This document shows, in pieces, positions 44,385 to 56,095 of a stretch of DNA of 64,000 bases (its first letter is position 1; every line of letters starts with the position of its first letter). The translations under genes and the position numbers were made by a program. The notes under the pieces were generated by a model. The model saw only the letters and a program-made list of their open reading frames with translations. It was not told the DNA's origin and searched no databases. This DNA is from Dromiciops gliroides (lineage: Eukaryota > Chordata > Mammalia > Microbiotheria > Microbiotheriidae). The DNA is taken from positions 542,944,211 to 543,008,210 of the forward strand of contig NC_057861.1 in the NCBI RefSeq assembly GCF_019393635.1. The letters run 5' to 3'.

Positions 44385-45288
44385 AGTACTGATTGGAGTT
44401 TATCTTGGTATATGATACAAGGTGTTGGTCTGAAACTTAATATCTGCCAGACTGCTTACCAGTTTTCCCAGTAATATTTGTCAAATAATGAGTCCTTTAC
44501 CTAGCAACTGGGGCCTTTCAGCTTATAAATATCATGTTAATGTGTTTGTTTGCTTCTACAAATTATATATTCTAATCTGTTCAACTAAATCAACTTCTCT
44601 CTTTTTTAACCAGTATCAAATCATTTTAATGATGATTACTTTTGTAGTACAGTTTGAGGTCTGGTACTGTCAGACCTTCCATTTTCTTCCTTTTTTCACT
44701 ATTACCCTTGACATTCTTGACCATTTTTTCTTTCATAAGAATTTCATTATTTTTTCTAGGTCTATGAAATGCTCCCTTAGGAGTTTGATACAGCTCTGAA
44801 TAAGTAAATTAATTTAGTATTATCATTTTTATTATATTGTCTCCACCCACTCATAAGCAATTAATTGTTTCTCTAATTATTTAGGTCTGTATTTTTCCAA
44901 AGAATATTCTGCAGATGAATTCACATAATTCTTGGATGCATCTCAAATATTTATTAGCTTCTCTTGTTTTTTTTAATGGAATTTACCTTTTTAGTTCTTC
45001 ATGCTGTGTTTTATGGGTGACACACAGGAATGCTGATGATTGATGTGAATTTAATTTATATCCTGCGATAATGGGCATCCTTGCTTTACCTCTAGTTTTA
45101 TTCTGTACTACATATAATGTCTGCTTTTAGCTTTGGATGGAATATTGATGATATTAAGGAAAGATCCATTTTATTTCTATGCTTCTAGACTTTTTAACAA
45201 AACCAGGTACTGAATTTTGTCAAAAGCTTTTTCAACATCTGTTGAAATGATCACATGGCTTTGATTTAAATTATTAATATGATTTTTG
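44385..45288 (-). repeat. old L1 ORF2 fragment (antisense)
   Basis: Aligns in order with the full-length L1 at 49540..50850: TGATACAAGGTGTTGGTCTG, CTATGAAATGCTCCCTTAGG, CTGAATAAGTAAATTAATTT, TTTTGTCAAAAGCTTTTTCA. It has many stops and indels, and it starts only 24 bases from the CYTH3 exon acceptor side. Confidence 0.8.
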
Positions 45289-45522
45289 GGGGCCGCTAGG
45301 GGATACAGTGGACAGAATACTGGCCTTGAAATCAGGAAGATGCATCTTCATGAATTCAAATCCAGCCTCAGAAACTTACTAACTATGTGAACCTGGGCAC
45401 ATCTCTTAACCCTGTTTGCCTTAGTTCCTCATCTGTAAAATGAGCTGGAGAAGAAGATGGCAAACCATACCAGTATCTTTGCTAAGAACAACTCGTGACT
45501 GAAAACAACTGGACAACATAAG
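45289..45522 (+). repeat. longer marsupial CORE-type SINE
   Basis: GGGCCGCTAGGGGATACAGT head, CAAATCCAGCCTCAGAAACT, CTCATCTGTAAAATGAGCTG and GGCAAACCATACCAGTATCT tail. Same long form as 9725..9938. Confidence 0.78.
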
Positions 45523-45689
45523 ATATAAAAGTAAAAGACTGTGTGTAGAATGTGATCATATGTGTTCAACCACATTAATTGTGTTAGTTAGTTTTCCTCT
45601 CTTACAAATTCAGGGAGAGTGATGGAGAAGGTATGCTGAGAAATGACTGTGATATAAAAGCAAAAGCAATTGCTTAAAATTTATTTTAT

Positions 45690-45840
45690 TTATTTATTTG
45701 GGGGGGTGGGGCAATGAGGGTTAAGTGACTTGCCCAGGGTCACATGGCTAGTAAGTGTCAAGTGTCTAAATCTGAATTTGAACTCAGGTCCTCCTGAATC
45801 CAGGGCTGGTGCTTTATCCACTGCACCACCTAGCTGCCCC
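45690..45840 (-). repeat. tRNA-derived marsupial SINE (antisense)
   Basis: GGGGCAATGAGGGTTAAG to CACCTAGCTGCCCC; duplication TGCTTAAAAWTTATT-like flanks (45670 and 45841). Confidence 0.92.
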
Positions 45841-45936
45841 TGCTTAAAAATATTAATGGAAGGTAGGTTACAAGTTCTCTTTGGGGAGCTAATAAAAGAA
45901 TTGACAGGTAGTTTTACTGTTCATTAAAAACTTAAT

Positions 45937-46095
45937 GGGGGCAACTAGGTGGTGCAGTGGATAAAGAACTGACCCTGGATTCAGGAGGACTTGAGTTCAA
46001 ATCCAGCCTCAGACACTTGACACTTACTAGCTAGCTGTGTGACTCTGGGCAAATCACTTAACCCTCATTGCCCCGCAAAAACTAACAAACAAACC
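45937..46095 (+). repeat. tRNA-derived marsupial SINE
   Basis: GGGGGCAACTAGGTGGTGCA to CATTGCCCCGCAAAAAC with an A-rich tail. The CTAG motif is duplicated inside (TAGCTAGCTGTG). Confidence 0.92.
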
Positions 46096-46109
46096 AAAAA
46101 ACACAACTT

Positions 46110-46940
46110 AATTTCACACATCTTGTACTAATATTTGCAAAAAAAGACCACTATGAATATAGCTGTGGCTAACATAACAACAACTGTTGGAGAAAATGAG
46201 AAGGTAAAGAAATTCTATACATTTATACATCCTTTATTCATTCTATGTGCCTCATGTAAGATGGTTTCTAGAAGACAAAAACTCCACCTCATTCAAATTT
46301 TAGTTCAATGACAAGTCTCACCCACTTCTCTCTGTCAAAAAAAATTTTTGAGGGGCTTCTACCCATTAGTCTTATTTCCAGAAATATTAATTCACAGAGA
46401 AGGGAGGCAGGGTAGGGGGGAAGTTACTCTGTTTCCAGAGTTATGGGACCTGGTTCTGATCCATGCTCTTATATTCACCACTTAGTCATCCTACTACTGG
46501 AACTATGTCCCTCTCATCCTCCCTGGATGCTGGATACCACCTATCATGGGTGGCGTATGGTCCTAGGAATCATGGCCCTTGCTCAGAAAAGGGGAGGGGG
46601 TTTCCCAAACTGCCCACTCTCCCTGATGAAGGCTGTTATGAAGCCCCTGTCATTCCCTACAGTCACCTGCACATAAACAGAATTTTGCTTCTTCCATATT
46701 TTTAAGACTAGATGTGCTTCCCATTCCCTACCCAAACTACTTTATTTTACCTCATCCCATACTCCCACATGCCACCCTTTCCCAGCAGGTGAAAAGACCA
46801 AAGACCACTCTTCTTCTTATACCCTCAAACCCAAATTAATTAGGAACAGGAACATGTCTGGCTTCCCTTTGATATTTGGCTTCCTTCTCACCTGAATGAC
46901 TTTCTTTTGTGTCATTCCCCCCTCCCCCAAAAAACTGATT
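46110..46940. other. CYTH3 5' intron, unclassified
   Basis: Unique-looking, C/T-rich; two overlapping open frames (46443..46705) have no recognisable motif. No gene is supported. Confidence 0.4.
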
Positions 46941-47993
46941 CTGTGCAGTCAAGATGGTGGAGTAGTAGGAAGATCAACAGCAAAGCTCTCCCTCTTACAC
47001 CAAAAATAAAACAAAATAAAAACAAACTCAAGCCTCCAAGTAGATTTCAAAAATGTACCAGATCAGTCCTGATCAGAAATTCCAAGGGAAAAAAATCACA
47101 GTGAATCATTTTTCAAGCCCAGGTCTGGCAAAGAGAGACACAAAGAGAAGTCTACAGAATGCCATGGGGGTAAGGTTACAGAGGTAAGCCAAGGGGAGTG
47201 TCTGTCTAGCCAGGAAAGACCATGTGGAGCATCCCAGTGCAAGGAACCGTGTACCAGGGAGGGTAAGAAATTACAAATCCAGCAAAGAGGGGGTATCCAA
47301 CCTTGTACAGGGTGCAGGAAAAGATGCCAAGTGGCTACTCTGCTGCTCATTACCCAGTTCCAAGTCATAGATCTAGGGCTGACTAAGGATAAGACCTGTG
47401 CCTAAGGAATGGTGTTCCAGGGCGAGGAGGAACAAAGGTTAAGTAATAACTTCATAAGGAAGCAACAATTGTGCAGTTCTGACCCCAGAAGAAGAGTAGA
47501 GTCTTAGTACCAGCTTCCATTCCAAGCAAAAGCATGCAGAAGAATAAGTAGTGCAGGAATCCTAGACAAAAGGAAAGTCCTGAATTCTGTCACTCTGAAT
47601 TAGCAGAGCCAGGGAAAGTTCGCAGGCGTATTGCTCAGAGCAAAGCGCGGTTAGAAACTTGCAAAGCTCATACCAGAAGAGCAGAAGTTAGACTTTGCCC
47701 TAAATCAGACCACTTTAAAGGTGAGAATGAAAGCTTATAGATCCCCAGCATGAGCTATCCCTGAGATCCTGGAATAACTCAACATTTAATAGTTCAAAAA
47801 AGCAGCAAGAGTACCAGCTCAAATATCCCCTCCAGAATTGCCTGACTGTAATGCGAAGTCCAAAGTTAGGGAGTATGCTAGAAGAATAAGAAATAAAAAA
47901 AGAATACTATCCTAAATAGTTATTTGGTGACAGCAATACTCAAGATACAAATCCAAAAGAGAAAGACTCCAAAACATCTACCAGCAGAGTCTT

Positions 47994-48143
47994 TTTTTTT
48001 TTTTGGTGAGGCAATTGAGGTTAAGTAACTTGCCCAGGATCACACAGCTAGTAAGTTGTCAAGTGTCTGAGACCGGATTTGAACTCAGGTCCTCCTGACT
48101 CCAGGGCCAGTGCTTTATTGACTGAGCCACCTAGCTGCCCATA
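47994..48143 (-). repeat. tRNA-derived marsupial SINE (antisense)
   Basis: Poly(T) at left; diverged duplication CTACCAGCAGAGTCTT (47978..47993) versus CTACCAGAAAAGTCTT (48144..48159). The right copy was later the target of the full-length L1. Confidence 0.92.
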
Positions 48144-48298
48144 CTACCAGAAAAGTCTTTTTTTTTTTATGAAGTATTTTATTTTTTTCCCGTTACATGT
48201 AAAGATAGTTCTCAACTTTTGTTTATACAAGCTTTCCAATTTCAGATTTTTCTCCCTCCCTCCCCCCTCCCCTAGACAGCAGGTAATCTGATATAGGT

Positions 48299-48308
<10 letters not shown>

Positions 48309-48350
<42 letters not shown>
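48309..48350. repeat. (TA)n(CA)n microsatellite in L1 3' UTR
   Basis: TATATATATA then about 19 CA units in the L1 3' UTR. The counterpart at 56735..56800 in the other L1 3' end has TG/TA and TATC repeats. Confidence 0.9.
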
Positions 48351-48353
<3 letters not shown>

Positions 48354-50578
48354 AACATTAAACATATTTCTGCATTAGTCATGTTATAAGAGAAAAATCA
48401 GAGCAATGACGAAAAACCTCAAAAGAAAAAAACAACAGGACCAAAAACACAAGAAATAGTATGGTTCATTCAGCTATACTACACAGTTCTTTTTTTTTTT
48501 TTTCCTGGATTTGGAGATCCTCTTCTATCATGAGTCCCCTGGAACTCTTCTGTATCATTGCATTAGTGAGAAGAATATAGTCCATCACAGTAGATTAACA
48601 CACAATGTTGATGACACAGTGTATAATGTTCTTCTGGTTCTGCTCATCTCACTCATCATCAGCCCACGCAAGACCCTCCAGGTTTCTCTGAACTCCTCCT
48701 GCTCATCATTTCTTACAGCACAACAGTATTCCATTACATTCATATACCACAACTTGTCCAGCCATTCCCCAATTGATGGGTATCCCCTCAACTTCTAATT
48801 CCTTGCCACCAAGTAAAGAGCAGCTATAAATATTTTTGTACATGTGGGTCCCTCTCCCCTTTCCATGATCTCTTTGGGAAAAAGACGCAAAAGTGGTATT
48901 GCTGGGTCAAAGGGTATGCACAGCTTTATAGCCCTTTGGGAATAATTCCAAATTGCTCTCCAGAATGGTTGGATCAGGTCACAGCTCCACCAACAATGCA
49001 TTAGTGTTCCAATTTTCCCACAGCTTCTCCAACATTTATTATTTTCCTTTTTTGTCATTTTAGCCACTCTGATAGGTGTCAGGTGGTACCTCAGAGTTGT
49101 TTTAATTTGCATCTCTCTAATCATTAGAGATTTAGAGTATTTTTTCATATGGGAATAGATAGCTTTGGTTTCTTCATCAGAAAACTGCCTGTTCATATCC
49201 TTTGACCATTTCTCAATTGGGGAATGACTAGGATCCTTATGAATTTGATTTAGTTCCCTATATATTTTAGAAATGAGGCCTTTATCAGAAGTACTGGCCA
49301 TAAAAATTGTTTCCCAGCTTTCTGCCTCCCTTCTAATTTTGGATGCATTGCTTCTGTTTGTACAAAAATTTTTTAATTTAATGTAATCAAAATCATCCAT
49401 TTTGCATTTTATAACATACTCTATCTCTTGTTTGGTCATAAACTGTTTTTCTTTCCAAAGATCTGAAAGGTAGACTATTCCTTTCTCTCCTAATTTACCT
49501 ATGGTATCACCTCTTATGTCTAAATCATGTATCCATTTTGACCTTATTTTAGTATAAGGTGCAAGATGTTGGTCTATGCCTAATTTCTGCCAAACTATCT
49601 TCCAGTTTTCCCAGCAGTTTTTGTCAAATACTGAGTTCCTATCCCAGAAGCTGGAGTCTTTGGGTTTATCAAACACTACATTACTAGTGTCATTTACTAC
49701 TATGTTTCCTGTGCCTAGCCTATTCCATTGATCCTCCACTCTATTTCTTAGCAAGTATCAGATAGTTTTGATGACTGCCGCTTTATAGTAAAGCTCCAGG
49801 TTTGGTACCGCTAACCCACCTTCCTGTGAATTTTTTTTCATTATTTCCCTGGATATTCTTGATTTTTTGTTTTTCCAGATGAATTTTGTTCTTATTTTTT
49901 CTAGCTGTATAAAATAATTTTTAGGTAGTCTGATTGGTACGGCACTGAATAAGTAAATCAATTTAGGTAGTATTGTCATTTTTACTATATTAGCTCTGCC
50001 TATCCATGAGCCATTGATACCTTTCCAATTATTTAGATCTGATTTGATTTGTGTGAAGTGTTTGATAGTTGTGTTCATAGAGTTCCTGGGTTTGTCTTGG
50101 CAAGTCGACTCCCAAGTATTTTATATTATCTACCGTTACTTTAAATGGAATTTCTCTTTCTATCTCTTGCTGCTGGACTTTGTTGGTCATATATAGAAAC
50201 GCTGATGATTTATGTGGATTTATTTTATATTCTGCTTCTTTGCTAAAGTTGTTAATTGTTTCAAGTAATTTTTGAGTTGATTCTCTAGGATTCTTTAAGT
50301 ATACCATCATATCATCTGCAAAGAGTGATAGTTTTGTTTCCTCCTTGCCTATTCTAATTCTTTTAATTCATTTTTCTTCTCTGATTGCTAAAGCTAACAC
50401 TTCTAGTACAATATTAAACAATAGGGGTGATAATGGACATCCCTGTTTCACCCCTGATCTTATTGGGAAGGCCTCTAATTTATCTCCATTGCATATAATG
50501 CTTGCTGATGGTTTTAGGTAGATACTGTTTATTATTTTAAGGAAAGCTCCCCCTATTCCTAAACTGTCTAGTTTTTTG

Positions 50579-50750
50579 TTTGTTTCTTTGTTTGTTTTTT
50601 GTTGTTGTTTCTTTAGTGAGGCAATTGGGGTTAAGTGACTTGCCCAGGGTCACACGGCTACTAACTGTTAAGTGTCTGAGGCCAGATTTGAACTCAGGTA
50701 CTCCTGACTCCAGGGCTGGTGCTCTATCCATTGTGCCACCTAGCTGCCCC
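50579..50750 (-). repeat. SINE inserted in L1 ORF2
   Basis: T/G-rich left end and SINE body to CACCTAGCTGCCCC; flanks TCTAGTTTTTTG (50567) and TCTAGTGTTTTT (50751) look like a duplication. Confidence 0.92.
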
Positions 50751-52316
50751 TCTAGTGTTTTTATTAGGAATGGGTGCTGTATTTTGTCAAAAGCTTTCTC
50801 TCCATCTATTGAGATAATCATATGATTTTGGTTAGTTTTCTTATTGATGTGGTTGATTATGTTAATAGTATTCCTAATGTTGAGCCAGCCCTGCATTCCT
50901 GGTATAAAATCCCACCTGGTCCTAGTGTATTATCCTGGTGATCACATGCTGTAATCTCCTTGCTAATATCTTATTTAAGATTTTAGCATCAATATTCATT
51001 AGGGAAATTGGTCTATAATTTTCTCTCTCTGTTTTTTGCTTTCCCTGGTTTTGGTATCACCACCATATTTGTGTCATAAAACAAATTTGGTAGAACTCCT
51101 TCACCTATTTTTCCAAATAATTTGTATAACATTGAAATTAATTGTTCTTTAAATGTTTGGTAAAATTCAACTGTAAACCCATCTGGCCCTGGGGATTTTT
51201 TCTTAGGGAGTTCATTAATGGCTTGTTCTATTTCTTTTTCTAATATGGGTTTATTTAAGGATTTTATTTCCTCTTCAGTTAACCTGGGCAGTTTGTATTT
51301 TTATAAATATTCATCCATTTCATTTCATTTAGATCGTCAGATTTATTGGCATACAGTTGGGCAAAATAATTCCTAATTATTGATTTAATTTCTACTTCAT
51401 TGGTGGTAACATCACCCTTTTCATTTTTGATACTGGTAATTTCGTTTTCTTCTTTCTTTTTTTTAATCAAATTAACCAATATTTTTATTGGGTTTTTTTT
51501 TCATAAAACCAGCTTTTAGTTTTGATTAATTCTATAGATTTCTTGCTTTTAAACTTATTAATTTCTCCTTTAATTTTCAGGATCTCTAGTTTAGTACCTA
51601 ATTGGGGATTTCTAATTTGTTCTTTTTCTAGCTTTTTAAGTTGCATGCCCAATTAATTAATCTCCTCTTTCTCTTTTTTATTCATGTAAGCATTTAGAGC
51701 TATAAATTTTCCCCTAAGCACTGCTTTGGCTGCATCCCGTAGATTTTGGTATGTTGTCTCATTATTGTCATTCTCTTGGATATAGTTATTGATTGTTTCT
51801 ATGATTTTTTGTTTGACCCATTCATTCTTTAGGATGAAATTATTTAGTTTCCAACTGATTTTCATTCTACTTTTCCATGGCTCTTTCTTACATGTAATTT
51901 TTATTGCATCATGATCTGAGAAGGATGCAATTATGATTTCTGCCTTTCTACATTTGACTATGATGTTTTTGTGCCCTAATACATGGTCAATTTTTGAAAA
52001 TGTGCCATGTACTTTTGAGAAAAGGTATATTCCTTTCTATCCCCATTCAATTTTCTCCAGACATCTATCATGTCTAACTTTTCTAGTAATCTATTCACCT
52101 CTTTCACTTCTTTCTTATTTATTTTTTGGCTAGATTTATCTAATTCTGAGAGGGGGAGATTCAGATCCCCCACTAGTGTAATTCCTCTTGTAACTCATTT
52201 AACTTCTCCTCTAAGAATTTGGATGCTATACCACTTGGCAGATACATATTTAATATTGATATTACTTTATTATCTATAGTACCTTTTAGCAAGGTGTAGT
52301 TTCCTTCCTTATCTCT

Positions 52317-52467
52317 CTCTTTTTTTTTTTTTTTAGTAAGGCAATTGGGGTTAAGTGAGTAGCCCAGGGTCTGCTAGTAAGTGTTAAGTGTCTAAGGCTG
52401 GATTTGAACTCAGGTACTCCTGAATCCAGGACCGGTGCTTTATCCACTGCGCCACCTAGCTGCCCCT
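52317..52467 (-). repeat. SINE inserted in L1 ORF2
   Basis: Exact 12-bp duplication TTCCTTATCTCT at 52305..52316 and 52468..52479; poly(T) left. Its box-B-adjacent GTCACACAG segment is shortened. Confidence 0.93.
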
Positions 52468-53316
52468 TTCCTTATCTCTTTTAATGAGATCTATTTTTGC
52501 CTGTGCTTTGTCTGAGATAAGGATTGCTACCCCTGCTTTTTTTACTTTAGCTGAAGCATAATATATTCTGCTCCAGCCTTTTACCTTTACTCTTTGTACA
52601 TCTCTCTGCTTCAAATGTGTTTCTTATAAAAAGCATATTGTAGGATTCTGGTTTTTAATCCACTCTGCAATTCACTTCCATTTTATAGCAGAGTTCATCC
52701 CATTCACATTCACAGTTATTATTACTGTCTATTCCCCTCCATTCTATTTACCCCCTTTGTACTTTTTCCCCCTTCTTTCACCCTATTCCTCCTCACGACA
52801 TTTTGCTTCTTACCCCTGCCTCCCCCAATCTGCCCTCCCTTCTTATCACCCCCTCCCTTTTCTTTACCCTTTTCTCCCTTGCTTTTGTTCTTCCTTCTAT
52901 CAGTTCCCCGCCTTCCCTTCCCTTTTTACTTCCCTAAAGAATGAACTAAGTTTCTTTATCCCAATGAATGTATATGTTATTCCCTCTTTGAATCAAATCT
53001 AATGAGAGTAGGGTTGAAACAATGTTCACCCCTCCTTTCTTTCCCTCTATTGTAATAGGTTTTTTTTTCACCTCTTCATATGATATAATTCACCCCATTC
53101 CACCTCCCCTTTCCTCTCCTCCCCATAGACTTCCTTTTTAACACCTTAATTTTCTTTGTATCATCCCATCAAAGACAATTTATATTTATACCCTCTGTGT
53201 AAAGTCCTTCTCTCTGCCCAAATACATTTACAGTTCTTAAGAGTTATGAGTATTATCTTCCTGTATAGGAATGTAAACAGTTTAACCTAATTGAGTAACT
53301 TTTTTTTCCCCTCTGT

Positions 53317-54258
53317 TTACCTTTTTAAACTTCTTGAGTCTTGTATGTTAAGATCGAATTTTCTATTCAGTTCTGGTCTTTTCATCAGGAAACAATGAAA
53401 GTCCCCAATGTCATTGAATGTCCATCTTTTCCCCTGAAAGAGAATGATCATTTTTGCTGGGTAATATATTCTTGGCTGCAATCCAAGCTCCTCTGCCTTC
53501 CGGAATATCATATTCCAAGCCTTGTGGTCCTTTAATGTTGAAGCTGCCAGGTCCTGAGCAATCCTGACTATGACTCCATGACATTTAAATTGTTTCTTTC
53601 TGGCTGCTTGGAGTATTTTCTCCTTCACCCGATAATTCTGGAATTTGGCTACAATATTCCTTGAAGTTTTTCTTTTGGGGTCTCTTTCAGGAGGTGACCA
53701 GTGAATTCTTTCAATGATGATTTTATCCTCTGATTCTATGATATCAGGGCAGTTCTCCTTAATAATTTCCCGGAATATGTTGTCTAGATTCTTTTTCTGG
53801 TCATGGCTTTCAGGCAGTCCAATGATTCTCAAATTGTCTCCACTGGATCTGTTTTCCAGATCAGTTGTCTTTCCAGTGAGGTATTTCACATTTTCTTCTA
53901 ATTTTTCATTCTTTTGATTCTGCTTGACTGATTCCTGGTGTCTCATGGATTCCTTATCTTCCAACTGTCCAATTTTAATTTTTAAGGCATTGTTTTCTTC
54001 AATGAGATTATGCACCTTTTTTTCCATTTGGCCAGATGAATTTTTTAAGGAATTGTTTTCTGCAGTCAATCTTTGTGCTTCCTTTTCTAAGCTGCTGATT
54101 CTTTTTTCATAGTTTTCTTGTTTTGCTTTCATTTCTCTCCCCATTTTTTCTTCTACCTCTCTCAATTGATTTTTAAAATCCTTTTTGAGCTCTTCCAGGA
54201 AGGCTTTTTGTTCTTGAGACCAATTCATCTTCCCGTGTGAGGCTTCACATGTAGGCAA
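53317..54258 (-). CDS. L1 ORF1 protein, intact 313-residue frame
   Basis: L1 ORF1 proteins are RNA-binding chaperones that trimerise and package L1 RNA in cytoplasmic particles. This frame is uninterrupted. Residues ~15..140 form a heptad-rich coiled coil (LKKDFKNQLREVEEKMGREM, LIEENNALKIKIGQLED), followed by the RRM (NLRIIGLPESHDQKKNLDNI, IKENCPDIIESEDKIIIERI) and C-terminal domain (KTSRNIVAKFQNYRVKEKIL, ending FLMKRPELNRKFDLNIQDSR). The start MPTCEASHGKMNWSQEQKAF contains a second Met before NWSQ, where other L1 copies here begin (62169, minus); that may be the true start. It is open but inside a broken element. Confidence 0.85.
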   Translation of the reverse strand: MPTCEASHGKMNWSQEQKAFLEELKKDFKNQLREVEEKMGREMKAKQENYEKRISSLEKEAQRLTAENNSLKNSSGQMEKKVHNLIEENNALKIKIGQLEDKESMRHQESVKQNQKNEKLEENVKYLTGKTTDLENRSSGDNLRIIGLPESHDQKKNLDNIFREIIKENCPDIIESEDKIIIERIHWSPPERDPKRKTSRNIVAKFQNYRVKEKILQAARKKQFKCHGVIVRIAQDLAASTLKDHKAWNMIFRKAEELGLQPRIYYPAKMIILFQGKRWTFNDIGDFHCFLMKRPELNRKFDLNIQDSRSLKR

Positions 54259-54915
54259 TTTGAGGGTATTTTCCTCATCTGAGTTTGTGTTGGCTTCTTC
54301 CCTATTGATACAGAAGCTCTCAATGGAGAGGGCTCTTTTTTTGCTTCTTACTCATTATTGCAGCTTATTTATTTATTTTTTAAGTTGAGGTCTGCTCTAG
54401 GGGCACCAGGGTCCCTGTTTTGGGTTTCTTGTGCAGGAGGTATAGGTGCTGTTTCACCAACTTTTTACATGAGAACTTTAAATGTGTGCAGTTCCGCTCC
54501 CCCCCTCCCGCCCCCACACTTCCTGTCTGAGGGCACTAGGATCAGTGGGTCTAGTCGTGCCTGACCTTTTTGTGGCCCTCCAACTGGCAACTTGCCCTCT
54601 CAGCTGGTGCAGGTAGGTTTTTCCACTGTCTTGCTAAGCCACCAGATTTTTGAGCCAGGTTCCAGGGGCCTCAGTTGTTCGGCTGTGGCTCGCAGCTTCC
54701 TGCTGACTTGCCCTTGCTGCTGCCCTGCACTACGCCTCCCTTTTGCCCGAGTCAGACCGACCTTTTCCTGAAGTCTTCTAAATTATCTCTGGTTGAAAGA
54801 CTGTGTCTCTCTGTCTCTTTGCAGGTTCTGTAGTTTCAGAATCCGCCCAGAGGCTTGATTTAATGTTCTTTTTGAGGGAATAGAAACAGAACTCAGGCAG
54901 CTTGCTGATTCCTCT

Positions 54916-54928
54916 CCGCCATCTTGGC
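54916..54928 (-). promoter_or_regulatory. YY1-type site at L1 5' end
   Basis: GCCAAGATGGCGG on the minus strand, six bases from the 5' terminus of the L1. In human L1 a YY1 site at the same place sets accurate transcription start. Confidence 0.7.
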
Positions 54929-55038
54929 TCCGCCCTACCAGAAAAGTCTTAAAGGAAAACACAGCCTAGGGACAACTTCAATTAGAGTTCTGAAAAGAGC
55001 TGAAGCAAGCATTTAAAAAAAAATTAAAAAGATAAATG

Positions 55039-55200
55039 GGGGGGGGGGCAGCTAGGTGGCACAGAGGATAAAGCACTGGCCCTGGATTCGGGAGGACCTA
55101 AGTTCAAATCCAGCCTCAGACACTTGACACTTACTAGCTGTGTGACCCTGGGCAAGTCACCTAGCCCTCATTGCCCTGCCCCAAAATGAAAAACAAACAA
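55039..55200 (+). repeat. tRNA-derived marsupial SINE (first of a pair)
   Basis: Flanked by AAAAAGATAAATG at 55026..55038 and 55201..55213; begins with a run of G. Confidence 0.94.
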
Positions 55201-55213
55201 AAAAAGATAAATG

Positions 55214-55358
55214 AGGGAGCGGCTAGGTGATGCAGTGGATAAGGCACCGGCACTGGATTCAGAAGCACCTGAGTTCAAGTCTGGCCTCAGACACTTGACA
55301 CTTACTAGCTGTGTGACCCTGGGCAAGTCACTTAACCCCCATTGCCCCGCCCCCCCCC
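55214..55358 (+). repeat. tRNA-derived marsupial SINE (second of a pair)
   Basis: Flanked by the same 13-mer AAAAAGATAAATG at 55201..55213 and 55359..55371. Its tail is C-rich (CCCCGCCCCCCCCC) then A. Confidence 0.94.
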
Positions 55359-55682
55359 AAAAAGATAAATGACATGAAAGCACTAGAGAAAAAAAAACTG
55401 TAAAAGAAATGAGAGTTATGGAAGACACACCTGTAAAGGGAATTAATAGCCTGGAACAAGACATACAAAACCTTGCACAAGAAACAACTTTCCTGAAAAT
55501 CAGAATAGATCAAATAAAAGTCAATGGCTCTATTGAGACAACAAAAAAATATTAAAACAAAATCAAAAGACTGAAAAAATAGAAAATGTAAGATATATTA
55601 CTGCAAAAATAAATGACCTGAAAAACAAATTAGGGAAAGATAATTTTAAAAATCATTAGACTACCTGAAAGCCAAGATATGA

Positions 55683-55684
<2 letters not shown>

Positions 55685-55717
<33 letters not shown>
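55685..55717. repeat. (GA)n microsatellite
   Basis: AGAGAGAG run inside the old ORF1 relic. Confidence 0.9.
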
Positions 55718-55720
<3 letters not shown>

Positions 55721-56095
55721 ACGAGACATCACAACTCAAGAAATCTTGGGGGGAAAAAAACCTGTCCAGATCTCCTCAAACCAGAGGGTAAAGTGGAAAT
55801 AGAATCCATTTGTCACCTCCTGAAAGAAACTCTAAGATAAAAGCTCCCAGGAACATTATGATCAAAATCCAAAGCAGGCAAATGATATAGGCTTACAATC
55901 AAGAATAACTTATTCAGCAAAAAATTAATATAATCCTACAGGGTAGTGGAGAAAGAACCTTTAATAAAATAGAGGATTTCCAAGCATTCCTGATGAAAAC
56001 ACCAGAGCTACTTAGAAACTGAATTACAAAAACCAGGGTAAAGAGAAACACGAAAAGGTAAATATGAATGAACAGTCATAAGAATTGCAGCTATA

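Larger units (their letters stand above)
48795..52740 (-). pseudogene. L1 ORF2 (endonuclease and reverse transcriptase), disrupted
   Basis: Minus-strand frames show, in order: endonuclease end MGDLNLPLSELDKSSQKINK (52173), YTFSQKYMAHFQK, reverse transcriptase [15 protein letters not shown] (50750s), the FADD catalytic motif ([11 protein letters not shown] at ~50310..50280), then the C-terminal zinc-type region ENNKCWRSCGKIGTLMHCWW and WNYSQRAIKLCIPFDPAIPL. The longest intact piece is 319 codons (49754..48795). Breaks include SINEs at 52317..52467 and 50579..50750 and at least several stops or frame changes between 51900 and 49754. Non-functional. Confidence 0.9.
48160..54934 (-). mobile_element. 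full-length L1 LINE (antisense, ~6.8 kb with two inserted SINEs)
   Basis: Minus-strand order: 5' end GGCGGAGCCAAGATGGCGG (YY1-type site) at 54934, 5' UTR, ORF1 54258..53317, pyrimidine-rich (on +) spacer 53316..52740, ORF2 ~52740..48795, 3' UTR with A/C repeats, poly(A). An exact 16-bp duplication CTACCAGAAAAGTCTT lies at 48144..48159 and 54935..54950. ORF1 is open; ORF2 is interrupted by two SINEs plus other stops and frameshifts, so this copy is not autonomous. Confidence 0.95.

Noticed and set aside
46443-46705. Two overlapping open frames in a C/T-rich stretch
   Set aside because: No motif, no splice context, both frames open only because of composition.
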